This document shows positions 55,946 through 64,000 of a stretch of DNA of 64,000 nt, in pieces. Both the position numbers and the translations under genes were made by a program. Within the stretch, counting starts at the first letter, position 1, and each line of letters opens with the position of its first letter. Source of the DNA: Vulcanimicrobiota bacterium (GTDB lineage: Bacteria; Vulcanimicrobiota; Vulcanimicrobiia; Vulcanimicrobiales; Vulcanimicrobiaceae); NCBI GenBank assembly GCA_027459645.1, contig DAIDHQ010000012.1, positions 18,314 through 82,313 on the forward strand, given 5' to 3'. The notes under the pieces were generated by a model. It saw only the letters and a list, made by a program, of their open reading frames with translations, ran no database searches and had not been told where the DNA came from.

Positions 55946-56489
55946 GCCGCGCGCTCTGTTCGCTTTGCTTCCGCTTATGATGCTCGTAGCTTCCACGCCG
56001 CCGGCGCTCGCCGCCAAACCGAGCATGGCACACGTGGACGCGGCGGCCCGCGCCGAGGGCAACCGCAAGGACCTAGCGATCGCCGTGGGCGACCGGCTCT
56101 TTTTGACGGAATGGCCCGCGCAGGTGCTCAACGTCGAAGCGAACCAAAGCGGACCGCACGTCGTGGTTGGATTGCGCGTCAGCGGCGTGCACTTCCATCA
56201 ACCGATGAACCGTCAAGAGTTCGATGCCGAGATCGCGTCGCTGGTCGGGCAGGTCTTCGCAGCCGCCCCTTCGGCCGAAGAGGTCGACGTCTGGACGGTG
56301 ATTCCGCTGAAGGTTCCCAAGCACGAGGTCGTGGCCGGCGATCTTGCGATGCCCACGTGGCGGACGGTTTTTACGATCAGCGTACGCCGCGGCGAGACCG
56401 CCCCGGAGCTTGCTGCACGCCTGCGCCAAGGTAAAGAGGTCTTCGTGGACGAGGATTGGACCCGCAGTGCTTTCAAAAGAGGCACCTAG
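55929..56489 (+). CDS. Hypothetical secreted protein
   Basis: N-terminal signal-like RALFALLPLMMLVASTPPALAA; no recognised domain. Confidence 0.55.
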   Translation: MRSRIKPRALFALLPLMMLVASTPPALAAKPSMAHVDAAARAEGNRKDLAIAVGDRLFLTEWPAQVLNVEANQSGPHVVVGLRVSGVHFHQPMNRQEFDAEIASLVGQVFAAAPSAEEVDVWTVIPLKVPKHEVVAGDLAMPTWRTVFTISVRRGETAPELAARLRQGKEVFVDEDWTRSAFKRGT

Positions 56490-57745
56490 TGTATAAGAAG
56501 ACGACCCTCCCGAGCGGCCTGCGCGTGCTCACGGAGACCATGCCTGCGGTTCGCTCGGCCACCATCGGCGTATGGGCCGACGTCGGCTCGTCGCTCGAAC
56601 CGCGGGAAGAACGCGGCATTTCGCACTTGGTCGAGCACATGCTCTTCAAAGGAACGCAGCGGCGCAGCGCGCGCGAGATCGCCGAGACGATGGATGGGGT
56701 TGGCGGCAACCTCAACGCGTTTACCGATAAAGAGTCCACCTGTTATTACGCCAAGGTGATCGATCGTCACGTACCGCTTGCACTCGACGTGCTGGCGGAC
56801 ATGTTCTTGCACTCCACGTTCGATCCGGTCGAGCTCTCCAAAGAGCAAAAGGTTGTGCTCGAAGAGATCAAGATGTACGAGGATTCGCCCGACGAGCTGA
56901 TCCACGATCTCTTCCTGCAGACCATGTGGAGCGGTTCGAATCTTGGCGATCCCACGATCGGCTTCGCCGACACCGTGACCGCTATCGTTCCCGACGATCT
57001 GCGCGCGCACATGGCAAAGCATTACGCTCCGAACTCGGTCATCGTAGCGGCCGCCGGCAACGTGGAGCACGATGCGTTCGTCGAGCTCGTCGCCGAATGT
57101 TTTAGCAATTTTCAGGGGACGAGCGAAGCCTTTACGCCCGACGCGCCTTCGACGACGCCGAGCACTTTGGTGCGCCAAAAGGATAGCGAACAGGCATACG
57201 TCGTTCTCGGCTCGCGCGGGCTCTCGGCGCGCAGCGAGCGGCGCTACGCGCTTTCGGTGCTCGATACGATCCTCGGCGGGGGCATGTCGAGCCGCCTATT
57301 CCAAGAGATTCGCGAAAAGCGCGGACTCGTCTACACCGTCTATTCGTTTCAAGCCGCGTACCGGGCTGCCGGATTGTTCGGCATTTATGCCGGCACGTCG
57401 CCCGAGAACGTGCAGCCGTGCATCGACGTCATCGCCGAACAGCTCTCGGCGCTGCGCCGCGTGCGCGTTTCGGATGCCGAACTGCATCTGGCGAAGGAGC
57501 ACATCAAGGGCAACCTGACGCTCGCGCTCGAATCGACGTCTAGCCGCATGATGCGTTTGGGTCGCAACGAGTTTATCTTCGGCTATCAACAGACGCCCGA
57601 GGAAATCGAAGCGCGCATCGACGCGGTGACCGCCCCCGAGCTCACGGAACTCGCGAACGACCTGTTTTCCGAGGATCAGCTCGGCTTGTGCATCCTGGGC
57701 CCCGTCGACGCATCGACCATCGAATTGAATCGTGACGCCGCTTAA
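56489..57745 (+). CDS. M16 family zinc peptidase
   Basis: RGISHLVEHMLFKGTQRRSAREIAETMDGVGGNLNAFTDKESTCYYAKV HxxEH motif; GTG 56489. Confidence 0.94.
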   Translation: MYKKTTLPSGLRVLTETMPAVRSATIGVWADVGSSLEPREERGISHLVEHMLFKGTQRRSAREIAETMDGVGGNLNAFTDKESTCYYAKVIDRHVPLALDVLADMFLHSTFDPVELSKEQKVVLEEIKMYEDSPDELIHDLFLQTMWSGSNLGDPTIGFADTVTAIVPDDLRAHMAKHYAPNSVIVAAAGNVEHDAFVELVAECFSNFQGTSEAFTPDAPSTTPSTLVRQKDSEQAYVVLGSRGLSARSERRYALSVLDTILGGGMSSRLFQEIREKRGLVYTVYSFQAAYRAAGLFGIYAGTSPENVQPCIDVIAEQLSALRRVRVSDAELHLAKEHIKGNLTLALESTSSRMMRLGRNEFIFGYQQTPEEIEARIDAVTAPELTELANDLFSEDQLGLCILGPVDASTIELNRDAA

Positions 57746-58661
57746 CGGCGACCACTATATCACGATCCAACACACCGTGAAGCAGGTGGTGGACGTAACG
57801 CCCCACCTCTGGTCCGGGCGTTTGATCGGTGCGATGATCATCACATTCGTCACGCAGGGCGTGACGATCGGCGCGTATGCCGCGCGGCTCGCGGGCGTGC
57901 AGACCAAACGCATCGCCACCTCGATATCGCTCTACAACCTCTTTATGACGGTCGGGCGCCTTGCGCAGCTGCTCTCGGTCTTTTTCATTGCGCCGCTCGG
58001 CGACGCGGCCGGTAACGCCGTCAAAGAGCTGCAGACCAAGCCGATCGACCTGGCGGCCTGGCAGCACGTCTACGAGATCCAGCTACGCTGGATCGTCGTC
58101 GGCGGCACCCTCGGCATGATCGTCTTTGCGCTGCTGCTGCCGATGTTCACCTACGCGTTCCGTCGCGGCGTGAAGTCTTTTGAAGCGCGCGGGTCCGTGC
58201 CGCATGCGGTGGCGCAGCTGCTCAAACCGAGAAACCTCGTCGATCTCCTTCGCGCCGAGCATCTGCCGTCGTTTGCCGAACTGCGCTCGTTCGATTGGCG
58301 GCGCGTGCCGATGCGCTTGTTGATCTCGAACATTCTGGTGACGGGGGTCTATTCGATCGGCGTCCAGGCGGCGTTCCTCGCCTCGGTGCTCGATCCGAAC
58401 GTGGCTCGAACCGCGGCCACCCTTTCGGGCGTCGTCAACGGCATTGGGACCATTCTGTTCACGCTCTTCGTCGATCCTACGTCGTCGATGATCACGGATG
58501 AAGCGACTCACGGCATCCGCACCGTCGAGGAGGTTCGAACGATGGTGTTCTATTTGAGCTTGACGGCCATCGCCGGATCGCTCCTGTCGCAGCTGATCTT
58601 TATCCCGGCCGCTTTGGTGATTGAGTATGTCGCACGCTTCGCAAACGTCGTCCACTTTTAG
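57732..58661 (+). CDS. Amj-like (DUF2837) putative lipid II flippase
   Basis: YAARLAGVQTKRIATSISLYNLFMTVGRLAQLLSVFFIAPLGD resembles the Amj/YdaH family; multi-TM. Confidence 0.65.
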   Translation: MTPLNGDHYITIQHTVKQVVDVTPHLWSGRLIGAMIITFVTQGVTIGAYAARLAGVQTKRIATSISLYNLFMTVGRLAQLLSVFFIAPLGDAAGNAVKELQTKPIDLAAWQHVYEIQLRWIVVGGTLGMIVFALLLPMFTYAFRRGVKSFEARGSVPHAVAQLLKPRNLVDLLRAEHLPSFAELRSFDWRRVPMRLLISNILVTGVYSIGVQAAFLASVLDPNVARTAATLSGVVNGIGTILFTLFVDPTSSMITDEATHGIRTVEEVRTMVFYLSLTAIAGSLLSQLIFIPAALVIEYVARFANVVHF

Positions 58662-59301
58662 GCTCGCTGCCGCAGCGCTCGCGGTCGCGCTGCTTTCGGG
58701 CTGCGCCGGCTCCATCGAGCGGTGGATCGTGAATTCACGCGTCCACCAGGGGCAGGTTTCGCTCGAGCGCGGGAACGTCCGGGATGCCGTGCTCTCATAT
58801 CGCTTGGCGCTCAAAGTCGATCCCAAGAACCCCAAGGCGCGGGCCGGATTCGTCACGGCCTCGGCCGATTTGGCGCAGGCGCTCTACGCAAACGGCGACT
58901 TCGAAGACGCGCTCGGCCAAATCGAGCAAGGACTGCATTACGATCCTTCGAGCGTGCGGCTGAGCGGCTTGCGATCGACGATCGAAGACGCGAAGCTCAA
59001 ACGCGAGATCGTGATCTCGAACTACCCGACGTATAAAGAAGCGGGCGTCGCGCTGCAAAAATCGTACGAAGCGCTCACGACCTCGGACAAGGCGATTCTT
59101 GCAAGCCTCAAGCGCTTTTCCTACACCTACGACACGGGCGATTTGACGACCGCGATCAAACGCAGCTACGCGCTCCAGCTCGACGTCGTGCGCAATACCA
59201 ACCGCTTGATTTACTACCGGCAACTCGTGAGTTCCGGTATCCCTGAGGCATCGCAGACGACGACGTCGTCGGGTGCTGCCTCGCTGCTGCCGCTGCCGTG
59301 A
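58627..59301 (+). CDS. TPR-type lipoprotein
   Basis: Lipobox ALLSGCAGS; TPR-like DAVLSYRLALKVDPKNPKARAG. Confidence 0.65.
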   Translation: MSHASQTSSTFRLAAAALAVALLSGCAGSIERWIVNSRVHQGQVSLERGNVRDAVLSYRLALKVDPKNPKARAGFVTASADLAQALYANGDFEDALGQIEQGLHYDPSSVRLSGLRSTIEDAKLKREIVISNYPTYKEAGVALQKSYEALTTSDKAILASLKRFSYTYDTGDLTTAIKRSYALQLDVVRNTNRLIYYRQLVSSGIPEASQTTTSSGAASLLPLP

Positions 59302-60101
59302 GCACGTTCGTCCGTTCGTTCGAGGCGCTGCCGCTCTTGGCCGGCGCCATCATCATCGTCGCGGGGTTTGCCATCGCCGCGGTGTTGCTCGCCCGTCTGT
59401 CGCAGCGGGTGTTTCACACCGAGACGCTGATCGAGCACAACGATCTGACGGGGTTCATCTTCGCCGTCGTCGGCGTCATTTACGCGGTGATCCTGGGCTT
59501 TATCGCAATTAGCGTGTGGGAACGCTATGCCGGCGCCGAAAGCGCGGCGTATGTCGAAGCCGGCGATCTAACCACGGTCTATCGCGATGCGGCGACCTTC
59601 AGCGGCGGTGCGCCGTTACAGCGCGAGCTACGCGTCTACGTGACGGACATCATCAACAAAGAGTGGCCCGCGATGCAAGCCGGCAGATCGAGCCAAGGTA
59701 CCGAAGCCGCCGCGGAGAGCGTTGCGCGCGACGTCAATATGCTGGCGCCGCGAACCCTTCGTGAATCGAACCTGCAGGCGCAGATGATCGAATCGACGGC
59801 GGAGGCCTTGGCCTCCCGGAACCGTCGTTTGGCGGAAAACGCGACCGGCCTCAACGGCGTCATGTGGGCGGTCGTTATTTTCGGGGGCTTTCTCACGGTC
59901 GCGTACTCGTTTCTCTTTGGATTCAAAGCCACGCACATGCAGACGGCGATGGTCGGCGCACTGGCCGTCATCATCGGGCTCGTGATCTTTCTAACGATGA
60001 GTCTGGACTATCCCTATCAGGGGAACGTGCGCGTGACGCCCGATGCCTTCGAGCGTGCCGTCGGAACCTTCGCTTCGATCGACCGCACGACGCACACGTG
60101 A
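59298..60101 (+). CDS. DUF4239 (bestrophin-like) membrane protein
   Basis: NDLTGFIFAVVGVIYAVILGFIAISVWERYAGAESAAYVEAGDLTTVYRDA. Confidence 0.7.
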   Translation: MSTFVRSFEALPLLAGAIIIVAGFAIAAVLLARLSQRVFHTETLIEHNDLTGFIFAVVGVIYAVILGFIAISVWERYAGAESAAYVEAGDLTTVYRDAATFSGGAPLQRELRVYVTDIINKEWPAMQAGRSSQGTEAAAESVARDVNMLAPRTLRESNLQAQMIESTAEALASRNRRLAENATGLNGVMWAVVIFGGFLTVAYSFLFGFKATHMQTAMVGALAVIIGLVIFLTMSLDYPYQGNVRVTPDAFERAVGTFASIDRTTHT

Positions 60102-61678
60102 TGCGCGTCGAGAAATTGGCGACCGTGGCCGGCGCGTTCCGCGATGCGGAAGGCGCGCCAGAATCGCCGGCTTCCCGGGAGTTCTAACGCCGGATCGGTG
60201 TGATACACCGGCCACGTGACGTTCGATGCGAGCAACGGGAAGCGTTGCATCCACGCGCAAAGTTCAAGATTTCGGCGCAGCCGGTCGTCCTCCGCGGCGA
60301 TAAAATAGCGAGCCCCTTTTCGAATCGCGCTCTCTTCGTCGAAGGGCGTCCAGAGATAGGGATCCTCTTCCCAGCCGTAGCGGTTCATGTAGTAGAGAAT
60401 GTCCGGGCCGTAGTGGCCGAGCACGACGAGCGCTTTCGGCGGCAGCACGCGGTTCAACGTGGTCGCGTTGCGATAAGCCGTGATACTGTAGGCATAATAA
60501 GGGCGAACCGCTGCATGGCCTTGCGCCGCGCACGCAAGCGCAAAGAGCGGCACGAGCGCCGCGATCGCGTAGCGAACCGGCGTGGAGGCATCGGCGCTAA
60601 AGACCCACGCGATGAACCGTGCGAGCGCGCCTCCGAGCGCGAGCGCGCAGAGCGGCAGCAGCAGATACATGTAGTAGTCCACCCGCTCGACCGTGACGAC
60701 CGCGTAAGTATAGAGCAAGCCGCCGACGAGCCAACCCCAGATCATCCAGCGGCTTCGCATCGGTATCCATGGAAGCGCCACGAACGAAACGATGCTCGCA
60801 AGAAAGGCGAGGGTGCCGAGCATCGTCAAGCGCAGCATGTTGATGACTTTGACGAAGTTGAGCGCCTTGAGCGCAAATGCCGACGGGCTCGTGAGCGCGC
60901 CGATCAATCCCGGAATGACGTGCAGCTTGGTGATGCCGCTCGCCCAATGCCATTCGGCATGCTGCGACACCTTGACGTCGTAGAGGTAGAGAATGACCAG
61001 CGGCACGGCGAGCATGACGAGCATCGCGGTCGGCCGCATCGTGCGTCCGGAACGCACGCGTTCCCACAGCGCCGCGGCGACGGCGATGATTCCCGCAACC
61101 GAGACCGGCTTCGCAAGATACGCTAGCGTCAGCAGCGCGGTGGAACGCGCAAGGGAACGCTGGTTGAAGACTTCGTCTTCGACGATCAACCTCGTCGTCA
61201 CATAGAGCGCGGCCGTCAGAAAAAAGACCATAGCGGTGTCGGGTGTGAACGTGCGGCCGTAATAGACGCTGCCGGGAAACGTCGCGTAAAAGAAGGCGGC
61301 GATCAACCCGGCGACGGCACTCGAGAAGAGCCAGCGCGCGAAAAACGCGACCACCGCGACGGTGCCCACGGAAAATGCGAGCGTAATCAGCCTGCCGATG
61401 ATCGCGTGGACGCCGAAGATCTTGTACAACGACGCGGCGATGAACGGCACGATCTGCAACTCGAGCTCGACGTAGTTCGGCGGGGGCCCGTCGTAGTTCG
61501 TCTGCGGGTACAAAATGTTGTAGTTAAGCGTCGCAAAATTCCGCGCGATGCTGGCGGTGTCACCCTGCCGCCAATTCGGATGATCGAGGATCGGGTTTTG
61601 AATGTGCTGCAACCTCAGCCCGACGGCGATGAGCAGTATCGCCAGAAGGCCGAGGGTGAACCACGGAATGCTCGCCAT
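60017..61678 (-). CDS. GT39-like integral membrane glycosyltransferase
   Basis: DHPNWRQGDTASIARNFA...FYATFPGSVYYGRTFTPDTAMVFFLTAALYV; ATG at 61678 after GtrA stop. Confidence 0.75.
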   Translation of the reverse strand: MASIPWFTLGLLAILLIAVGLRLQHIQNPILDHPNWRQGDTASIARNFATLNYNILYPQTNYDGPPPNYVELELQIVPFIAASLYKIFGVHAIIGRLITLAFSVGTVAVVAFFARWLFSSAVAGLIAAFFYATFPGSVYYGRTFTPDTAMVFFLTAALYVTTRLIVEDEVFNQRSLARSTALLTLAYLAKPVSVAGIIAVAAALWERVRSGRTMRPTAMLVMLAVPLVILYLYDVKVSQHAEWHWASGITKLHVIPGLIGALTSPSAFALKALNFVKVINMLRLTMLGTLAFLASIVSFVALPWIPMRSRWMIWGWLVGGLLYTYAVVTVERVDYYMYLLLPLCALALGGALARFIAWVFSADASTPVRYAIAALVPLFALACAAQGHAAVRPYYAYSITAYRNATTLNRVLPPKALVVLGHYGPDILYYMNRYGWEEDPYLWTPFDEESAIRKGARYFIAAEDDRLRRNLELCAWMQRFPLLASNVTWPVYHTDPALELPGSRRFWRAFRIAERAGHGRQFLDAHHVCVVRSIEAKVPTARSKASGVTRTFP

Positions 61679-61695
61679 CGGGCGCGCACCGCCGT

Positions 61696-62109
61696 TTAGT
61701 TGGTGTGTTTGAACGTCCAATATTTGTTTAGGAAGAAGTTGACGAAGATACCGCATACCGTCGCTGCAAACCAGGTCATGGTGAAGTGATGGAAGCGGTA
61801 GAGATCGGCGACCATAAATACGCCTTTGCCGATGAGGAGCGCAATGCCCGACACGACGAGGAACTGCAAGCCTTCGATAAGGGGATTACGCTGGGAGCGG
61901 AACGTCCAAATGCGGTTTAGTGCATAGTTCGACACGCCGCCGGTCATAAAACCGATGGCGAAGTCGGAAAATCCCGATAGGTCCGTGGTTCTTTGAAGCA
62001 CGTGCGCGATGATGAAATTGACGATGAGTCCCGAAGCGCCGACGATGCCGAATTTGACGAATTGACGAACGCCGCGGCGGGCGGTGATGCCGTTCATTGA
62101 ATCAAGCAA
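61696..62109 (-). CDS. GtrA family protein
   Basis: FVKFGIVGASGLIVNFIIAHVLQ...NYALNRIWTFRS...FFLNKYWTFKH. Confidence 0.9.
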   Translation of the reverse strand: MLDSMNGITARRGVRQFVKFGIVGASGLIVNFIIAHVLQRTTDLSGFSDFAIGFMTGGVSNYALNRIWTFRSQRNPLIEGLQFLVVSGIALLIGKGVFMVADLYRFHHFTMTWFAATVCGIFVNFFLNKYWTFKHTN

Positions 62110-63583
62110 CCCAATACCAATCTGCGAAGAGGACGGTGAAAAGGCCCAGAAGCGGGAGCGAGAGTGCGACGATCACGTTGTTAACCCACGGCCGGTCGCC
62201 CCAGCGTGCAAGGATCGCGAACATCGGGAAGAGCACGAGTGCAAACCGCGGCATGCTCATCAAGCTCGAGGTGGACATCGGCACGAGAATCGAGAGCCCC
62301 ATGTAGGCGATATACGAGGGGCGCAGCCGTTTCCAGCCGCCGATCAAGACCGCGAGCATCAACGCGGTAAAGACGAGTTCGTTGAGTTGGTTCGCGACGG
62401 TTTGCGCCGTCACGGCGTGCGCGATCTTGCCGAAAGCATTGATGATGCTCACCCACGGCATCGCAAAATGGCGGTTCCAGTTGACTTGCACGTGCGAGAA
62501 GTAGAGCGGGTCGCCGCGCAGCACCCAGAGATAGGCCATGTAGATCGACAGTCCGGCCGGGATGAGCGCTCCCGCGGCCAGATTCAATAAACCGGTGCGC
62601 GAGCGGATCCCGTCGATGCCGTGCTGCGAATACCACTCGATCAAAAACGGCACCGCGAGGAGCACCCCTTCGACGCGGGTCATCGCGGCGAGCAGTCCGA
62701 TCAACCCCGCCAGCCACCAGCGATGCGAACGCATGTAATAGAACGACGCGACCGTCAAAAAGAAGAAGAGCGACTCGGTGTAGACCGTCGAGAAAAAGAC
62801 CGCCGACGGGAAGATCGAGATGTAGAAGATTGCGCGACGCGCGACGGGCCGGTCGTATTCGTGCTCGAGCAGCTTGTAGAGAAAGAGCAGGCCGAAGAAA
62901 AACGCGGAATTGGCGATCACGATGCCGGCGACGAGATGGTTGCCGAGGATCGATCCCAGCAAGCGGATCAACAGCGGAAAGAGCGGGAAGAACGCCATGT
63001 CCGTCCCTTGATAGCCCTGCGTCGCGATGGTGAGATAGTGGACGGCATCCCAGCGGCCCCACACGTTGAGCAGCGGGATCGATGACTCTTGGACGTGCAC
63101 GCCGGCGCGTTGCCCGATGATGGCAACCGCCAGCTCCGCGATAATAATGACGGCGGCGCGGGTCGCAACGAAATCGACGAGCACCTCGCGCACGGTTTGA
63201 TTGAAGCGCCCGGCGATCAGCACTTTGGCGATGCAGAAGAGCGCGCCGGCAAGCGCGAAGATGCGCGACCCGCCGTGCGTGAGCGCGGGCGGAAGCACGA
63301 ACGCGAGCCACATCAACAGGAACGGCGCCCACGAGATCGCGTCGTATTTAAGCGAACGCGCGTACGTAACGCCGGTGCGGCGCGAAAAATACCGGCCGTA
63401 GAACGTCCAGAGTCCGATGGTAATGAGGGCCGTTCCGGCCGGAAGCGCGAGCAGCCCGAAGTTCGAAAGCACCGCATCGCGTTGCGGCACGACCGCTACC
63501 AGCCACGCGAAAAAGCCGAGCGTAATGCCGGCAAGCGCAACGACGGCGACGGCAAGAGGACCGGCGCCGCCGAGTTCGCTCAT
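62102..63583 (-). CDS. PIG-V-like/mannosyltransferase-type integral membrane protein
   Basis: WGRWDAVHYLTIATQGY...MAFFPLFPLLIRLLGSILGN...FYISIFPSAVFFSTVYTESLFFFLTVASFYYMRS; start MSELGGAG at 63583. Confidence 0.75.
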   Translation of the reverse strand: MSELGGAGPLAVAVVALAGITLGFFAWLVAVVPQRDAVLSNFGLLALPAGTALITIGLWTFYGRYFSRRTGVTYARSLKYDAISWAPFLLMWLAFVLPPALTHGGSRIFALAGALFCIAKVLIAGRFNQTVREVLVDFVATRAAVIIIAELAVAIIGQRAGVHVQESSIPLLNVWGRWDAVHYLTIATQGYQGTDMAFFPLFPLLIRLLGSILGNHLVAGIVIANSAFFFGLLFLYKLLEHEYDRPVARRAIFYISIFPSAVFFSTVYTESLFFFLTVASFYYMRSHRWWLAGLIGLLAAMTRVEGVLLAVPFLIEWYSQHGIDGIRSRTGLLNLAAGALIPAGLSIYMAYLWVLRGDPLYFSHVQVNWNRHFAMPWVSIINAFGKIAHAVTAQTVANQLNELVFTALMLAVLIGGWKRLRPSYIAYMGLSILVPMSTSSLMSMPRFALVLFPMFAILARWGDRPWVNNVIVALSLPLLGLFTVLFADWYWVA

Positions 63584-63714
63584 GATCGTCGACCGGACGT
63601 TGGTTCGCGCGCTGTGGACGTGGCTCGACACGGCCCACCCTTTTCCGGGGCGCGCGCCGCGGTCCCTTGGGAAGCGAGACCTCGAACGGCGCATTTTGCG
63701 CCCGAGCGCCCGCC

Positions 63715-64000
63715 TTAGGGACTCACGGGAACTTGAATCGACGCGGCCGTGCCGTCGGCGCGATAGGCGTTGAGCTGCAACATCGTCGTTTGTTGCGCGC
63801 TGCTAAGGATCAGCCGGCTTCCGGGAAACGACGCGCTCCATTTGCCATTGCCGAGGTCGGAGAGCTGCACGGCATGACCGGGCGTGCCGATCGTAACCGA
63901 GTTCACGTTCGTCGAGGTAACCACGTGCATTGAAACGATTGTCGTGGGTGTAATGACCGTTGGTTCGAGGCGAGCGTAATAGATCTGCGGCGGATCTTGC
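63715..64000 (-). CDS. Hypothetical protein, C-terminal part (5' end outside window)
   Basis: Frame remains open upstream of ATG 63930 to the window edge (DPPQIYYARLEPTVITPTTIVSMHVVTS...). Confidence 0.5.
   Translation of the reverse strand, partial: QDPPQIYYARLEPTVITPTTIVSMHVVTSTNVNSVTIGTPGHAVQLSDLGNGKWSASFPGSRLILSSAQQTTMLQLNAYRADGTAASIQVPVSP

Noticed and set aside
1-64000. CRISPR arrays, tRNA/rRNA genes, prophage or toxin-antitoxin modules
   Set aside because: No regularly spaced direct repeats, no cloverleaf with CCA/TPsiC signatures, no phage or TA protein motifs recognised on reading both strands.

Overview
64 kb window of a GC-rich bacterial chromosome. The lineage cannot be fixed from sequence alone; a deep-branching flagellated phylum is plausible, but this is only inference. 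Left part (0-6.4 kb): late flagellar genes (flgJ fragment, FlgN-like, flgK, flgL, fliW, csrA, flagellin). Between csrA and flagellin there is a readable sigma-28-type promoter and a CsrA-type GGA hairpin leader. Middle (6.7-42.9 kb): a large flagellar/surface glycosylation island with several glycosyltransferases, flaG-fliD-fliS and a FliT-like gene embedded in it, SDR epimerases/dehydratases, nucleotidyltransferases (including rfbA/rfbB), three DegT-type aminotransferases, WbqC, a methyltransferase, a sulfotransferase, cysD and a cysN-cysC fusion, a fatty-acyl-AMP ligase with an acyl carrier protein, and a TPR/ATP-grasp protein. Right part (43.4-51.3 kb): the conserved rpsB-tsf-pyrH-frr-uppS-cdsA-dxr-rseP-ispG cluster. 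It is followed by a permease, NUDIX, ATP:cob(I)alamin adenosyltransferase, an archaeal-like proS, M16 peptidase, an Amj-like protein, lipoprotein/membrane proteins and integral-membrane glycosyltransferases. Most notable non-standard signals: (1) a ~166-nt multi-hairpin cruciform/cloverleaf element (6516-6681) right after the flagellin terminator and preceded by a perfect TATAAT; (2) a DegT aminotransferase homologue whose catalytic Lys is replaced by Asp, in an ATGA-coupled operon with an intact DegT; (3) a PAPS synthesis plus sulfotransferase module in the glycan island; (4) pyrH with no ATG/GTG/TTG start but a well-placed SD before AUU; (5) a shared N-terminal domain on three large island proteins. 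No tRNA, rRNA, CRISPR array or transposase was recognised.
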